Source: Pseudonocardia sp.
GTDB lineage: Bacteria; Actinomycetota; Actinomycetes; Mycobacteriales; Pseudonocardiaceae
Reading direction: 5' to 3'
Length of the DNA: 64,000 bases
NCBI RefSeq assembly: GCF_025465255.1
Contig: NZ_JAODNI010000218.1
Location: 1 to 64,000 of the forward strand
Below, piece by piece: positions 42,407 through 50,771 of the stretch; position 1 is the stretch's first letter; each line of letters starts with the position of its first letter. The notes beneath the pieces are model-generated. The model did not search any database, was not told the DNA's origin, and saw nothing but the letters and a program-made list of their open reading frames with translations. The translations under genes were made by a program, and so were the position numbers.

Positions 42407-43093
42407 TCAGGAGCTGCGCCGCTCCAGGTTCCGGGCCGCCCGCTCGAGCCGGCGCGTCACGTCCTCGAGGCCCACCGGGGCGTCGAGCGGGAGCATCTCC
42501 GCGACCTTCCGGAAATGGGCCACGCACTCCTGCGCGCCCTCCGCCGTCGCCCCGTCCGCGAGCCAGCGCCGCAGCGCCTGGTTGTGCGCCGCGACCACCG
42601 CGGCTGCGGTGACGGCCGCCCGCAGGTCCCCGTCCGGGACGTCGGCCAGGCGCAGGCCCAGCTCGCGGGTGAAGAGCCGCCGGTAGTGGTGCACCATGGC
42701 CGCCTCGCGGTCCCGCAGCGCGGGCACCTCGTGGACCAGGGCGAACCGCTTGCGGGCGGTCCCGGAGTCCGTCAGGTAGAGGTCGAAGACGGTCTCCCCG
42801 GCGCGCAGCACCACGGACAGCAGCGGCTCGGTGGGATGCGCGTCGGCGAACACCGCCGCGATCCGGGCGAGGCCCAGCTCGTGGTCCGGGGAGACCGCGT
42901 CCTCCTTGCTGCGGACGTAGCGGAAGAAGGTCCGGCGGCCGACGCCGGCGGTGGCGGCGATGTCGTCGACGGTCGTCTCGTCGTAGCCCTGGTCCGTGAA
43001 CAGGTCCACCGCGGCGGTGACGAGGTCACGACGGATCTCCGCGCGGCCCTCGGCCGAGCGCCCGCGGCGCACCTGGGGCGCGGCCTCCGTCAT
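42407..43093 (-). CDS. TetR-family regulator divergent from fadE
   Basis: A 228-residue TetR-type repressor. The N-terminal helix-turn-helix (about 15-65) reads LVTAAVDLFTDQGYDETTVDDIAATAGVG, then RRTFFRYVRSKED (the family signature FFRYF/Y). The C-terminal ligand domain is helical, with MVHHYRRLFTRELGLRL. ATG 43093 has TACCCT 7 nt upstream, so the mRNA is probably leaderless. The gene is divergent from fadE, and shared DNA repeats in the 95-bp gap suggest that it controls both. The ligand may be an acyl-CoA, inferred from the neighbour. Confidence 0.9.
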   Translation of the reverse strand: MTEAAPQVRRGRSAEGRAEIRRDLVTAAVDLFTDQGYDETTVDDIAATAGVGRRTFFRYVRSKEDAVSPDHELGLARIAAVFADAHPTEPLLSVVLRAGETVFDLYLTDSGTARKRFALVHEVPALRDREAAMVHHYRRLFTRELGLRLADVPDGDLRAAVTAAAVVAAHNQALRRWLADGATAEGAQECVAHFRKVAEMLPLDAPVGLEDVTRRLERAARNLERRSS

Positions 43094-43145
43094 GGCACGC
43101 AGGGTAGCAGCGGGATTGCGAGATGGCACGCAGTGCCGTTACGGT
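43092..43145. promoter_or_regulatory. fadE promoter with TetR-type operator in the spacer
   Basis: TTGCGA (43117-43122) and TACGGT (43140-43145), 17 bp apart, form the plus-strand promoter of fadE. The spacer holds the palindrome GGCACGCAGTGCC (43125-43137). ATGGCACGCAG occurs twice as a direct repeat, at 43123-43133 and at 43092-43102 over the TetR start codon. One protein bound here would block fadE, and bound at the second copy would block the leaderless TetR gene. Confidence 0.65.
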
Positions 43146-43188
43146 GAGGTCGCACCGGACACCGACGCGGGACGAGGAAGTTCAGACG

Positions 43189-44346
43189 ATGCAGAACGCC
43201 GACTTCGACACCTACCGGCTCAGCGACGAGCACGAGGCCCTGCGGGACGCGGTGCGTGCGCTGGCGGAGAAGGAGATCGCGCCCTACGCCGCCGACGTCG
43301 ACGAGCAGGCGCGCTACCCGATCGAGGCGCAGGAGGCCCTGACCAAGGCGGGCTTCCACGCCGTCCACATCCCCGAGGAGTACGGCGGCGAGGGGGCGGA
43401 CGAGCTCGCGGCGTGCATCGTGATCGAGGAGGTCGCGCGGGTGTGCGCGTCGTCGTCGTTGATCCCGGCGGTCAACGGCCTGGGCTCCGTGCCGATCCTG
43501 CTCTCGGCCTCCGAGGAGCTCAAGCAGAAGGTCCTGCCGTCGATCGCGTCGGGCGAGGCGATGATCAGCTACGCGCTGAGCGAGCGCGAGGCGGGTTCGG
43601 ACGCCGCATCCATGAAGACCCGCGCACGCCGGGACGGGGACGACTGGGTGCTCAACGGCACCAAGGCCTGGATCACCAACGCGGGCATCTCCACCTGGTA
43701 CACGGTCATGGCCGTGACGGACCCCGAGAAGAAGGCCAACGGCATCTCCGCCTTCGTCGTGCACAAGGACGATCCCGGCTTCGACGTCGGCCCGAAGGAA
43801 CGCAAGCTCGGCATCGCCGGCTCGCCGACCCGGGAGGTCTACTTCCAGGACTGCCGCATCCCCGGGGACAGGATCATCGGGGCCGAGGGCACCGGCTTCA
43901 AGACCGCGCTCGCGACGCTGGACCACACCCGCCCGACGATCGGCGCGCAGGCCGTCGGCATCGCCCAGGGCGCGCTGGACCAGGCGATCGCCTACGTCAA
44001 GGAGCGCAAGCAGTTCGGCAAGGCCGTCGCGGACTTCCAGGGCGTCCAGTTCATGATCGCGGACATGGCGATGAAGGTGGAGGCCGCGCGCCAGCTCGTC
44101 TACGTCGCGACGTCGCGCGCCGAGCGGGGCGAGAAGAACCTCGGCTTCATCTCCTCCGCCGCCAAGTGCCTGGCCAGCGACACCGCGATGCAGGTGACCA
44201 CGGACGCGGTGCAGCTCTTCGGCGGCGCCGGCTTCACCAAGGACTTCCCGGTGGAGCGGATGATGCGGGACGCGAAGATCACCCAGATCTACGAGGGCAC
44301 GAACCAGGTCCAGCGGATGGTCATGGCCCGCTCGCTCCTGCGCTGA
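43189..44346 (+). CDS. fadE25: Acyl-CoA dehydrogenase (FadE25 type)
   Basis: A 385-residue acyl-CoA dehydrogenase. SYALSEREAGSDAASMKT near residue 126 (FAD and substrate loop), WITNAGISTWYTVMA near 163, RKQFGKAVADFQGVQFMIADM near 277, and the C-terminal QIYEGTNQVQRMVMARSLL near 365, whose glutamate is the catalytic base. Short- or branched-chain acyl-CoA is the likely substrate, as for Rv3274c, which also lies beside purE. ATG 43189 follows GACGAGGAAG; an open frame to 43123 is promoter DNA. Regulation by the divergent TetR protein is likely. Confidence 0.94.
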   Translation: MQNADFDTYRLSDEHEALRDAVRALAEKEIAPYAADVDEQARYPIEAQEALTKAGFHAVHIPEEYGGEGADELAACIVIEEVARVCASSSLIPAVNGLGSVPILLSASEELKQKVLPSIASGEAMISYALSEREAGSDAASMKTRARRDGDDWVLNGTKAWITNAGISTWYTVMAVTDPEKKANGISAFVVHKDDPGFDVGPKERKLGIAGSPTREVYFQDCRIPGDRIIGAEGTGFKTALATLDHTRPTIGAQAVGIAQGALDQAIAYVKERKQFGKAVADFQGVQFMIADMAMKVEAARQLVYVATSRAERGEKNLGFISSAAKCLASDTAMQVTTDAVQLFGGAGFTKDFPVERMMRDAKITQIYEGTNQVQRMVMARSLLR

Positions 44347-44364
44347 CCGCCGCCCCGCCGCTCC

Positions 44365-44452
44365 CGCGAGTCGGCACTTCCGGTCGTCCGAAACGCACAT
44401 CTCGGTAGCGCTCGGGATGTGCGTTTCGGCATTCCGGAAGTGCCGACTCGCG
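44365..44452. terminator. Compound hairpin built from inverted repeat units, between convergent genes
   Basis: The outer arms 44365-44383 (CGCGAGTCGGCACTTCCGG) and 44434-44452 are exact inverted copies of the dispersed repeat. Inner arms 44388-44401 (CCGAAACGCACATC) and 44416-44429 are also exact inverted copies, around a 14-nt loop, with 4-nt bulges between. This gives 33 paired positions. It lies between the stops of fadE25 and ilvA and is a likely two-way terminator. Confidence 0.85.
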
Positions 44453-44469
44453 GGGGATCGGGGGATGCG

Positions 44470-45765
44470 TCAGAGGATGAAGCGGAAGAGCGGGGAGTCC
44501 GGGGGAATCCGCTCGATCTGGGGCGGGGCGGCCTCCATCCGGGCCAGCAGGGCGTCCAGGTCCGTGGGGTCCCCGAGCTCCAGGCCGACGAGCGCGGGCC
44601 CGGTCTCCCGGTTGCTGCGCTTGATGTACTCGAAGAGCGTGATGTCGTCGTCCGGGCCCAGGACGTCGTCCAGGAAGCTGCGCAGCGCGCCCGGCTCCTG
44701 CGGGAACTCCACCAGGAAGTAGTGCTTGCGCCCCTCGTGGACGAGGGCCCGCTCGACGACGTCCGCGTACCGGCTGACGTCGTTGTTGCCGCCGGAGAGC
44801 AGGCAGACCGTCGTCGAGCCGTGCGGGATGTCCAGCTGCTCGAGCGCGGCGGGGGCGAGTGCGCCCGCGGGCTCGGCGATGATCCCGTCGGCCTGGTAGA
44901 GCGCCAGCATCTCGACGCAGATCCGGCCCTCGGCGACGGGCTCCAGCACGACGCCGGAGTCCCGCACGATCGGGAACGTGACGTCCCCGACGCGGCGCAC
45001 CGCGGCCCCGTCGACGAAGGGGTCGACGTGCGGGAGCGTCGTCGGGCCGCCCTCACGCAGGGCCGCCGCCATGCTCGCCGCACCGGCGGGCTCGACGCCG
45101 ACGACCCGGACCTCCGGGTGGCGTTCCCCCAGGTAGGCGACCGTGCCGGCGAGCAGGCCGCCGCCCCCGACGGGGACGATCACGGTGTCCGGCGGGTCCG
45201 CCAGCTGGCCGAGGACCTCGCGGATGACGGTGCCCTGCCCGGCCACGGTGCGCTCGTCGTCGAAGGCGGGGACGAGCGTGGCGCCGGACTCGGCGGCGTC
45301 CTTCGCCGCGGCGGCCGCGGCGTCGTCGTAGGTGTTGCCGATGACGATGACCTTCACGACCTTGCCGCCGAGCCGCGCGACCCGGTCCCGCTTCTGCCGC
45401 GGCGTGGTGCGGGGCAGGTACACCCGCGCCTCGACGCCCAGGCGGGAACACGCGAACGCGACGCCCTGGGCGTGGTTCCCGGCACTCGCGCAGACGACGC
45501 CCCGGGCCTTCTCGGTGTCGTCGAGCTGGGCGATCAGGTTGTACGCGCCGCGGATCTTGTAGGACCGGACGGGCTGCAGGTCCTCGCGCTTGATCCACAC
45601 CTCGCCGCCGACGGCGTCCGAGAGCCGGGCCGAGATCTGCAGCGGGCTCGGGCCGATCACGGCGCGCAGCCGCTCGGCGGCGGCGTCGACGTCCACGGCG
45701 GACACGGAGCGGGCAGCAGCCCTGGGATCAGCACCTGCGGTGCTGGTGGGAGGCACGGCGGTCAC
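44470..45765 (-). CDS. ilvA: Threonine dehydratase (biosynthetic type, ACT-like C-terminus)
   Basis: A 431-residue PLP enzyme that converts threonine to 2-oxobutyrate for isoleucine synthesis. The PLP lysine is in RSYKIRGAYN near residue 71, SAGNHAQGVAFA near 96, the phosphate loop VGGGGLLAG near 205 and SGGNNDVSRYADV near 325. The last ~90 residues (HYFLVEFPQEPGALRSFLDDVLG onward) are the single ACT-like regulatory domain of the short IlvA form. It ends at the compound hairpin shared with fadE25. Confidence 0.93.
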   Translation of the reverse strand: MTAVPPTSTAGADPRAAARSVSAVDVDAAAERLRAVIGPSPLQISARLSDAVGGEVWIKREDLQPVRSYKIRGAYNLIAQLDDTEKARGVVCASAGNHAQGVAFACSRLGVEARVYLPRTTPRQKRDRVARLGGKVVKVIVIGNTYDDAAAAAAKDAAESGATLVPAFDDERTVAGQGTVIREVLGQLADPPDTVIVPVGGGGLLAGTVAYLGERHPEVRVVGVEPAGAASMAAALREGGPTTLPHVDPFVDGAAVRRVGDVTFPIVRDSGVVLEPVAEGRICVEMLALYQADGIIAEPAGALAPAALEQLDIPHGSTTVCLLSGGNNDVSRYADVVERALVHEGRKHYFLVEFPQEPGALRSFLDDVLGPDDDITLFEYIKRSNRETGPALVGLELGDPTDLDALLARMEAAPPQIERIPPDSPLFRFIL

Positions 45766-45842
45766 GCCCTACACGGTGCCACGCGCCGCGTTCCTCCCGT
45801 GCACCGCCCGCACTCCCCGCGTGCGGGGCGGCGCGGGCACCC

Positions 45843-46559
45843 TCAGAGCCGGGTGCTGCACTTCTCCGCGACGTAGCGTCGGTCCAGGGCGGCGTCCTCG
45901 GGATGGGCGACCTGCACCAGCGAGGCCCCGGCGGCGAGCACGGCGAGGAGCCCGTCGCGCAGCCCGTCGAGGGTGGTCCACTCCCGGGTCGAGAGGACCC
46001 GGTCCGTGGCGGCGAGTCCCAGGGCGTCGACCCGGTCCCGGGCCTCCGCGAGGACCTCCGCGACGGTGCGGCCGTCGAGCGCGGTCGCGGCCTGTGTCAC
46101 CGGCTCCCAGGGGACGAACGCGTCGGGCTGGAGCCGGACCTCGGTGGCGAAGTCCACGACCCCGGCCGGCAGCCCGTCGATCCCGCGGCCGAACGCGTCC
46201 ATCGACAGCGCCACCACCCCACCCGACGCCTTCGCGGCGAGCGCGAGGTCGACCCGGTTCGCGTCGCACAGCACCAGGTCCGCGCCGTCCGGGTCCGCGG
46301 TGACCTCGGCGCCGCAGGACCACACCGCGAGCAGCACCGCCGCCGTCTGCCAGTGCGCCGGCAGCAGCACCGCGACCGAGCCCCCGGGCTCGAGGTCGCA
46401 CTCGTCGCGCAGCAGGTTCGCGGCCTTCGCGGCCCAGTTGGCGGCGGTGACGGCGGAGAGTTCGATCCGCTCGCCGGTCGCGTCGTCGTAGAACGTGATC
46501 AGCGGCCGGGCCGGGTTCGTCGCGAGGATCGGGTCGAGCAGGGCGTCGGTCAGGGACAC
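45843..46559 (-). CDS. TIGR03089-family protein (Rv3268 type)
   Basis: A 238-residue protein resembling the N-terminal part of AMP-binding acyl ligases: LITFYDDATGERIELSAVTAANWAAK near residue 19, GGSVAVLLPAHWQTAAVLLAVWSCGAEV near 59-86 and VLCDANRVDLA. It lacks the later adenylation motifs, so it is unlikely to be an active ligase. The family is actinobacterial and sits beside the LCP gene in mycobacteria too, suggesting a role linked to envelope assembly, still unknown. GAGAGGAC precedes the GTG start. Confidence 0.88.
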   Translation of the reverse strand: MSLTDALLDPILATNPARPLITFYDDATGERIELSAVTAANWAAKAANLLRDECDLEPGGSVAVLLPAHWQTAAVLLAVWSCGAEVTADPDGADLVLCDANRVDLALAAKASGGVVALSMDAFGRGIDGLPAGVVDFATEVRLQPDAFVPWEPVTQAATALDGRTVAEVLAEARDRVDALGLAATDRVLSTREWTTLDGLRDGLLAVLAAGASLVQVAHPEDAALDRRYVAEKCSTRL

Positions 46560-46589
46560 GGATGTCCTCTCAGCGGATCGGACTCGGAC

Positions 46590-48545
46590 TCAGTCGATGC
46601 ACGGTACGCCGCCGGCGTTGATCGCCGGCCCGGCGTCCGGCGCGGGTGCCGACGTGGCCGCCGCGGGCGGCGCGACCGCGGCGGTGGGCGCCTCGAAGTC
46701 CGTGCCGAGCAGCACCTGCACGTGCCCGGACGCGACCCCGTCCGCCTGCTCGACCCCGATCCCGCCGAGCTTCGCCGCGACCGCCCGGGCCGCGGCGTCG
46801 CCGTCGGACCGCGCGTAGCGGACCACGGAGGTCGTGCGGCTCGGCGCGTTCTCGACGCGGCCCTCGACGAAACCCGCGGCGGTGAGCGTGCCCGCGACCT
46901 GAGCGGCCAGCCCGGTGGTCCCGGAGCCGTTGCCGACGTCCGCGGTGACGGCCGCCGGGTCGACATCGGGGGTTTCCTCCGATGTCGGCGTCTCCTCGGG
47001 CTTCTCGTCCGCGGGGGTCGTCTGCTGCTCGACGAAGCTCTTGACCTGCGCGGGATCGACGAGCACGACGTCACCGCGGTCGTTCGTCGCGCCGCCCTGC
47101 GTCGGGATCGTCAGGAAGTTCAGGTTGCCCGCCGCCAGCCCGGAGGCCTGCCGCGCGAACGCGAGGAGGTCCCACCCGGAGTCGACGACCAGGGACTTGT
47201 GGGCGACGTCGATGAGCCCCGACAGCGTCGACGGGTTCGTGAGCGTCCCGCTCGACAGGGTCTTGTCCGCGACGGCGGCCAGGAACACCTGCTGGCGGCG
47301 GATCCGCGAGAGGTCCCCCTCGGGCAGGCCGTGCCGCTGGCGGACGAACGAGAGCGCCGCCGCGCCGGAGACCGTCTGCGGGCCGGCGGGGAAGTTCGCG
47401 CCGGAGAAGCCGTCGTTCACCGGGTTCCGCAGGCAGACGTCGACGCCGCCGATCGCCTCGGTCAGGTTGTAGAAGCCGAGCAGGTTGACCTCGGCGTAGT
47501 GGTCGATCCTGAGGCCGGTGAGGTCCTGCACGGTCTGGATCAGCGCGCTGCGCCCGGCGGCCGACGACTCGCTGTCGAGCTCCTTGGGGTTCAGCCCCCC
47601 GGCCCTGACCAGTTCCTCGGACCGGAGCGCCTTCGTCACCGGATAGGCCGCGTTGATCTTGTCCGTGCGGTAGCCGGGGATGTCCACGTAGCTGTCGCGG
47701 GGGATGGAGAAGGCCGTCGCGCTGCCGCCGTCGTCGGGCACGTGCAGGACGATGATCGTGTCCGAGTTCAGCACGCCGCTGCTCTCACCGCCGTGCAGCT
47801 GGTCGAGCACCTCACGGGGGAGCGGGTTGCCCTGGGCGTCCGTGCGGCTGTCCACGCCGACGAGCAGGATGTTCTGTTCCCCGGAGTTCGCGCCGCCGGT
47901 GATGACGTTCGTGGTCGTCAGGCCGCCGGTGATGTCCCGGTAGAGCCCCCACGCGGACCCGGTCAGGGCGAGGACCAGCGCCGACAGGCCGCAGACGGTG
48001 ATCCGGGCGCGACGGCGGAGGCGCACGGCGCGGGGCTCGGGCAGCGGCGACGTGGCCGGCCGGGGACGGGACGGGCGGGTGGGCGGCCTGCCGCCGCCGG
48101 CCCCGGTGCCGGACTTGCGGGCCGGGGGACGGGGCGGGACGGCGCGGGTCGCGCCCGTTCCCGGCTTCCGGCGGGGCGGGTCGGCCCGCCCGCCGGAGCG
48201 GACCGACGGGGAGGCACCGGAGGACGGGGCGGAGCCGGAGCGGGCCGGGGTGGAGCGTGAACCGGTCTTGCGGTCGAGCGGGGAGTCGCGGGCCGGGGCG
48301 CGGCGCTCGGACGGCGTCCGGCGCTCGGCGGCGGGAAGCCGGTCCGAGGACGAGCCCTTGTCGGCGGCCGGGCGCCGGCCGGGCACGGAGCGGCGGTCGG
48401 CCGTCGATCCCCGGTCTGCCGGGGGATGCCGTTCCGCTCCGGAGTCGTCCGAGAGCGTCCCGTCCCACCCGAACAGCGACGCCCCCGCGGACCTGCGTCC
48501 GCGTCCGGAACCGGACGCGGAGCGGCCGGACCCTCGCTCGACCAT
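46590..48545 (-). CDS. LytR-CpsA-Psr (LCP) family cell-wall ligase
   Basis: A 651-residue membrane protein. Residues 1-175 are a disordered, Arg/Ser/Pro-rich cytoplasmic region, unusually long for the family. A membrane helix lies near 180-200 (VCGLSALVLALTGSAWGLY). The LCP domain (about 225-400) has ILLVGVDSR, NSDTIIVLHVPDDG, FSIPRDSYVDIPG and the Arg/Asp-rich SFVRQRHGLPEGDLSRIRRQQ pocket. A LytR_C domain lies at about 530-615 (VDVGNGSGTTGLAAQVAGTL). It is the counterpart of M. tuberculosis Lcp1 (Rv3267), which links arabinogalactan to peptidoglycan. The long basic tail may be a site for kinase phosphorylation. Confidence 0.92.
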   Translation of the reverse strand: MVERGSGRSASGSGRGRRSAGASLFGWDGTLSDDSGAERHPPADRGSTADRRSVPGRRPAADKGSSSDRLPAAERRTPSERRAPARDSPLDRKTGSRSTPARSGSAPSSGASPSVRSGGRADPPRRKPGTGATRAVPPRPPARKSGTGAGGGRPPTRPSRPRPATSPLPEPRAVRLRRRARITVCGLSALVLALTGSAWGLYRDITGGLTTTNVITGGANSGEQNILLVGVDSRTDAQGNPLPREVLDQLHGGESSGVLNSDTIIVLHVPDDGGSATAFSIPRDSYVDIPGYRTDKINAAYPVTKALRSEELVRAGGLNPKELDSESSAAGRSALIQTVQDLTGLRIDHYAEVNLLGFYNLTEAIGGVDVCLRNPVNDGFSGANFPAGPQTVSGAAALSFVRQRHGLPEGDLSRIRRQQVFLAAVADKTLSSGTLTNPSTLSGLIDVAHKSLVVDSGWDLLAFARQASGLAAGNLNFLTIPTQGGATNDRGDVVLVDPAQVKSFVEQQTTPADEKPEETPTSEETPDVDPAAVTADVGNGSGTTGLAAQVAGTLTAAGFVEGRVENAPSRTTSVVRYARSDGDAAARAVAAKLGGIGVEQADGVASGHVQVLLGTDFEAPTAAVAPPAAATSAPAPDAGPAINAGGVPCID

Positions 48546-48961
48546 GCCACCACCCCTCGTCGTCGATCCACTTCACCCGTCCGGCGCCGCCCCAGGGTGC
48601 AGTATTTCGCCCCGGCCCACGGCGTTTCGTCCGGCGTGTCGCGGCGTGCCACCCGTCCTACCCCACCGTCGGGGAGGCCCGGTCACCGCCACCCGCCGCG
48701 GGACCCGGACCGGGTGCCACGGCACGTCGTCCGTGGTGGCCTACCAACGAAGCCTTCCCCGCAGCCCGCGCGGCCAGGCCGGAGTGGACGGTCCGGCGCG
48801 GTGGGTGAGCTTCATGACAGTCCGTCGCGAAACGCGATCGATTCATTACTTCCGGCGACCGTCGGACGCCTGGCCGACGATCACCGCACTCCCCTTCCGG
48901 GCGACGAAGCGGGCATTCGGATGAGACCATCGTCTCGCCCGTCCACCCGAGGGAGCCGCCA
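48546..48961. other. 416-bp divergent gap between LCP and TPR genes
   Basis: No convincing gene is present; short open frames overlap without ribosome sites. Near 48830-48842 the sequence TCGCGAAACGCGA is a short palindrome followed by the only AT-richer patch (CGATTCATTACTTCC). GAGAC-CATC-GTCTC, near 48926-48939, is a small inverted repeat just before the TPR start. Either may be regulatory. Confidence 0.3.
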
Positions 48962-49801
48962 GTGTCGGAGACCGCGCAGTCGCTGTCGGCGCAGGGCCGC
49001 GCGCTCCTCGATGCGGGTCGTTCCGCGGACGCGGTGGAGGTGCTCCGCCAGGCCGTGGCGTCCGGCGAGGAACCGGCACCGGACCTCCTCGCCCGCGCCT
49101 ACCTGGACAACGGCAGCTGGGTCGCGGCCGCGGACTGGCTCGGCGCGCTCGTCGAGAGCGGGCGGGTCGAGTTCGCCGGGCGCCTCGGCGTCGCGCTCGC
49201 GGAGCTGGGGGACGCGGCCGGGGCGGAGGACGCCTTCCGGGCCGCCGTCGAGTACGGCGAGCTCGCCGCGGCCAACGACCTCGCCATCCTGCTGCGGGAC
49301 CAGAACCGCTTCGGCGAGGCCGTGCAGATGCTGACCCGCGCTGCCGAGCAGGGGGACCGGCAGGCCCCGGACAACCTGACGGCGCTGCACCTGGAGGCCG
49401 GGGACCTGCCCGCGGCGATCGAGGTCGCCGAGCGCTGGGTGTCGGACGACCGGCCGGACACGGTCGTCGCGCTCGCGGACGTGCGGGCGGCCGCCCGCCG
49501 CGACGACGAGGCGGACGAGCTCTACCGCCGAGCGGCCCACCTCGGTGCGTTGCGCGCCCACACCGCCTACGGGACGTTCCTGCTCACCTCCGGCGGCGAC
49601 GTCGACGGCGCGGAACGCGAGTTCCGCGCGGCGGTGTGGCACAACGAGTCCGGCTCCTCCTACGCCCTCGCGCAGTTCCTGATCGACACCGGCCGTCCCG
49701 ACGAGGCCCGCTCGCACCTGCAGGTCGGCATCGACCACGGAGACCGCAACGCCCTCCAAGCCCTCGCCGAACTGGACGGAGAGGACCTGACGGACGACTG
49801 A
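48962..49801 (+). CDS. TPR/Sel1-like repeat protein
   Basis: A 279-residue, acidic, almost wholly helical protein made of repeated ~34-residue helix pairs: LSAQGRALLDAGRSADAVEVLRQA, GRLGVALAELGDAAGAEDAF, ANDLAILLRDQNRFGEAVQML and TAYGTFLLTSGGDVDGAEREF are successive units. There is no signal peptide or membrane span. TPR proteins serve as protein-binding scaffolds. In M. tuberculosis the place between the LCP and wbbL genes is held by rmlD; here this gene is found instead. Confidence 0.85.
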   Translation: MSETAQSLSAQGRALLDAGRSADAVEVLRQAVASGEEPAPDLLARAYLDNGSWVAAADWLGALVESGRVEFAGRLGVALAELGDAAGAEDAFRAAVEYGELAAANDLAILLRDQNRFGEAVQMLTRAAEQGDRQAPDNLTALHLEAGDLPAAIEVAERWVSDDRPDTVVALADVRAAARRDDEADELYRRAAHLGALRAHTAYGTFLLTSGGDVDGAEREFRAAVWHNESGSSYALAQFLIDTGRPDEARSHLQVGIDHGDRNALQALAELDGEDLTDD

Positions 49802-49826
49802 CCGGAGCCCGTTAGGGTCCTCGGCC

Positions 49827-50747
49827 ATGGAACCGGGACGGCCGCACGAGGGGCCGACACAGCACGAGGGGCCGGGGCAGGGCGTGCGGACCTACGGCGA
49901 CGAGCTCGCCGTCGTCACCGTCACGTACTCGCCCGGGGGGACCCTCGACGCGTTCCTGGACTCCGTCCCGAAGGCCACGACCCGCCCGGTGCGGGTGATC
50001 CTCGCGGACAACGGCTCGGTCGACGGCGCCCCCGAGCGCGGCGCCGAGCGCGACGGCGTGGACCTGCTGCGGATCGGCGAGAACGTCGGCTACGGCACCG
50101 CGGCCAACCGCGGGGTCGCCGAGCTGGGCGACGAGGTCGGCTGGGTCGTCGTCGCCAACCCGGACCTGGTCTTCGGGCCGGGCTCGCTGGACGAGTTGCT
50201 GGCCGTCGCCGCCCGCTGGCCGCGGGCCGGTGCGCTGGGCCCGCTGATCCGCGGCGCCGACGGGCACGTCTACCCGTCGGCGCGGCTGCTGCCCTCGCTC
50301 GGCCGCGGGGCCGGGCACGCCGCGCTCGGCACGGTGTGGCCGGACAATCCCTGGACACGCTCCTACCGGCAGGAGGACGCCGAGCCCGTCGAGCGGACCG
50401 CGGGCTGGCTCTCCGGGTCCTGCCTGCTGTTGCGGCGTACGGCGTTCGACTCCGTCGACGGCTTCGACCCGCGCTACTTCATGTACTTCGAGGACGTCGA
50501 TCTCGGCGATCGGCTGAACCGGGCGGGCTGGCGAAACGTCTACGCACCGTCGGCCGAGGTCGTCCACACGGGCGGTGTCTCCACGTCGAAGGCCGACGTG
50601 TCCGCCCGGATGCTCACCGAGCACCACCGCAGCGCCTACCGCTACCTCGCCGACCGCAACGCCGGTGTCCTGCGGGCCCCGCTGCGGGCGGTCCTGAAGG
50701 CCGGGCTCACCGCACGCGCACGATCCGCGTCACGCCGACCGGCCTGA
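49827..50747 (+). CDS. wbbL: Rhamnosyltransferase WbbL (GT2 family)
   Basis: A 306-residue GT2 glycosyltransferase. VVTVTYSPGGTLDAFLDS near residue 28, ILADNGSVDGAP near 54 (nucleotide site), ENVGYGTAANRGVAEL near 83, VVANPDLVF near 112 (DxD-like), GSCLLLRRTAFDSVDGFDPRYFMYFEDVDLGDRL near 193-226 (acceptor and catalytic EDVDL) are typical of WbbL. It adds rhamnose from dTDP-Rha to decaprenyl-PP-GlcNAc, making the arabinogalactan linker (Rv3265c). TAGGGT ends 8 nt before the ATG, suggesting a leaderless mRNA. It is followed by the mannose guanylyltransferase gene. Confidence 0.92.
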   Translation: MEPGRPHEGPTQHEGPGQGVRTYGDELAVVTVTYSPGGTLDAFLDSVPKATTRPVRVILADNGSVDGAPERGAERDGVDLLRIGENVGYGTAANRGVAELGDEVGWVVVANPDLVFGPGSLDELLAVAARWPRAGALGPLIRGADGHVYPSARLLPSLGRGAGHAALGTVWPDNPWTRSYRQEDAEPVERTAGWLSGSCLLLRRTAFDSVDGFDPRYFMYFEDVDLGDRLNRAGWRNVYAPSAEVVHTGGVSTSKADVSARMLTEHHRSAYRYLADRNAGVLRAPLRAVLKAGLTARARSASRRPA

Positions 50748-50771
50748 CCCACCCGACGAGAGGACCCACTC

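Noticed and set aside
48546-48961. Small protein gene in the LCP-TPR gap
   Set aside because: Candidate frames overlap in all phases and lack ribosome sites or recognisable motifs.
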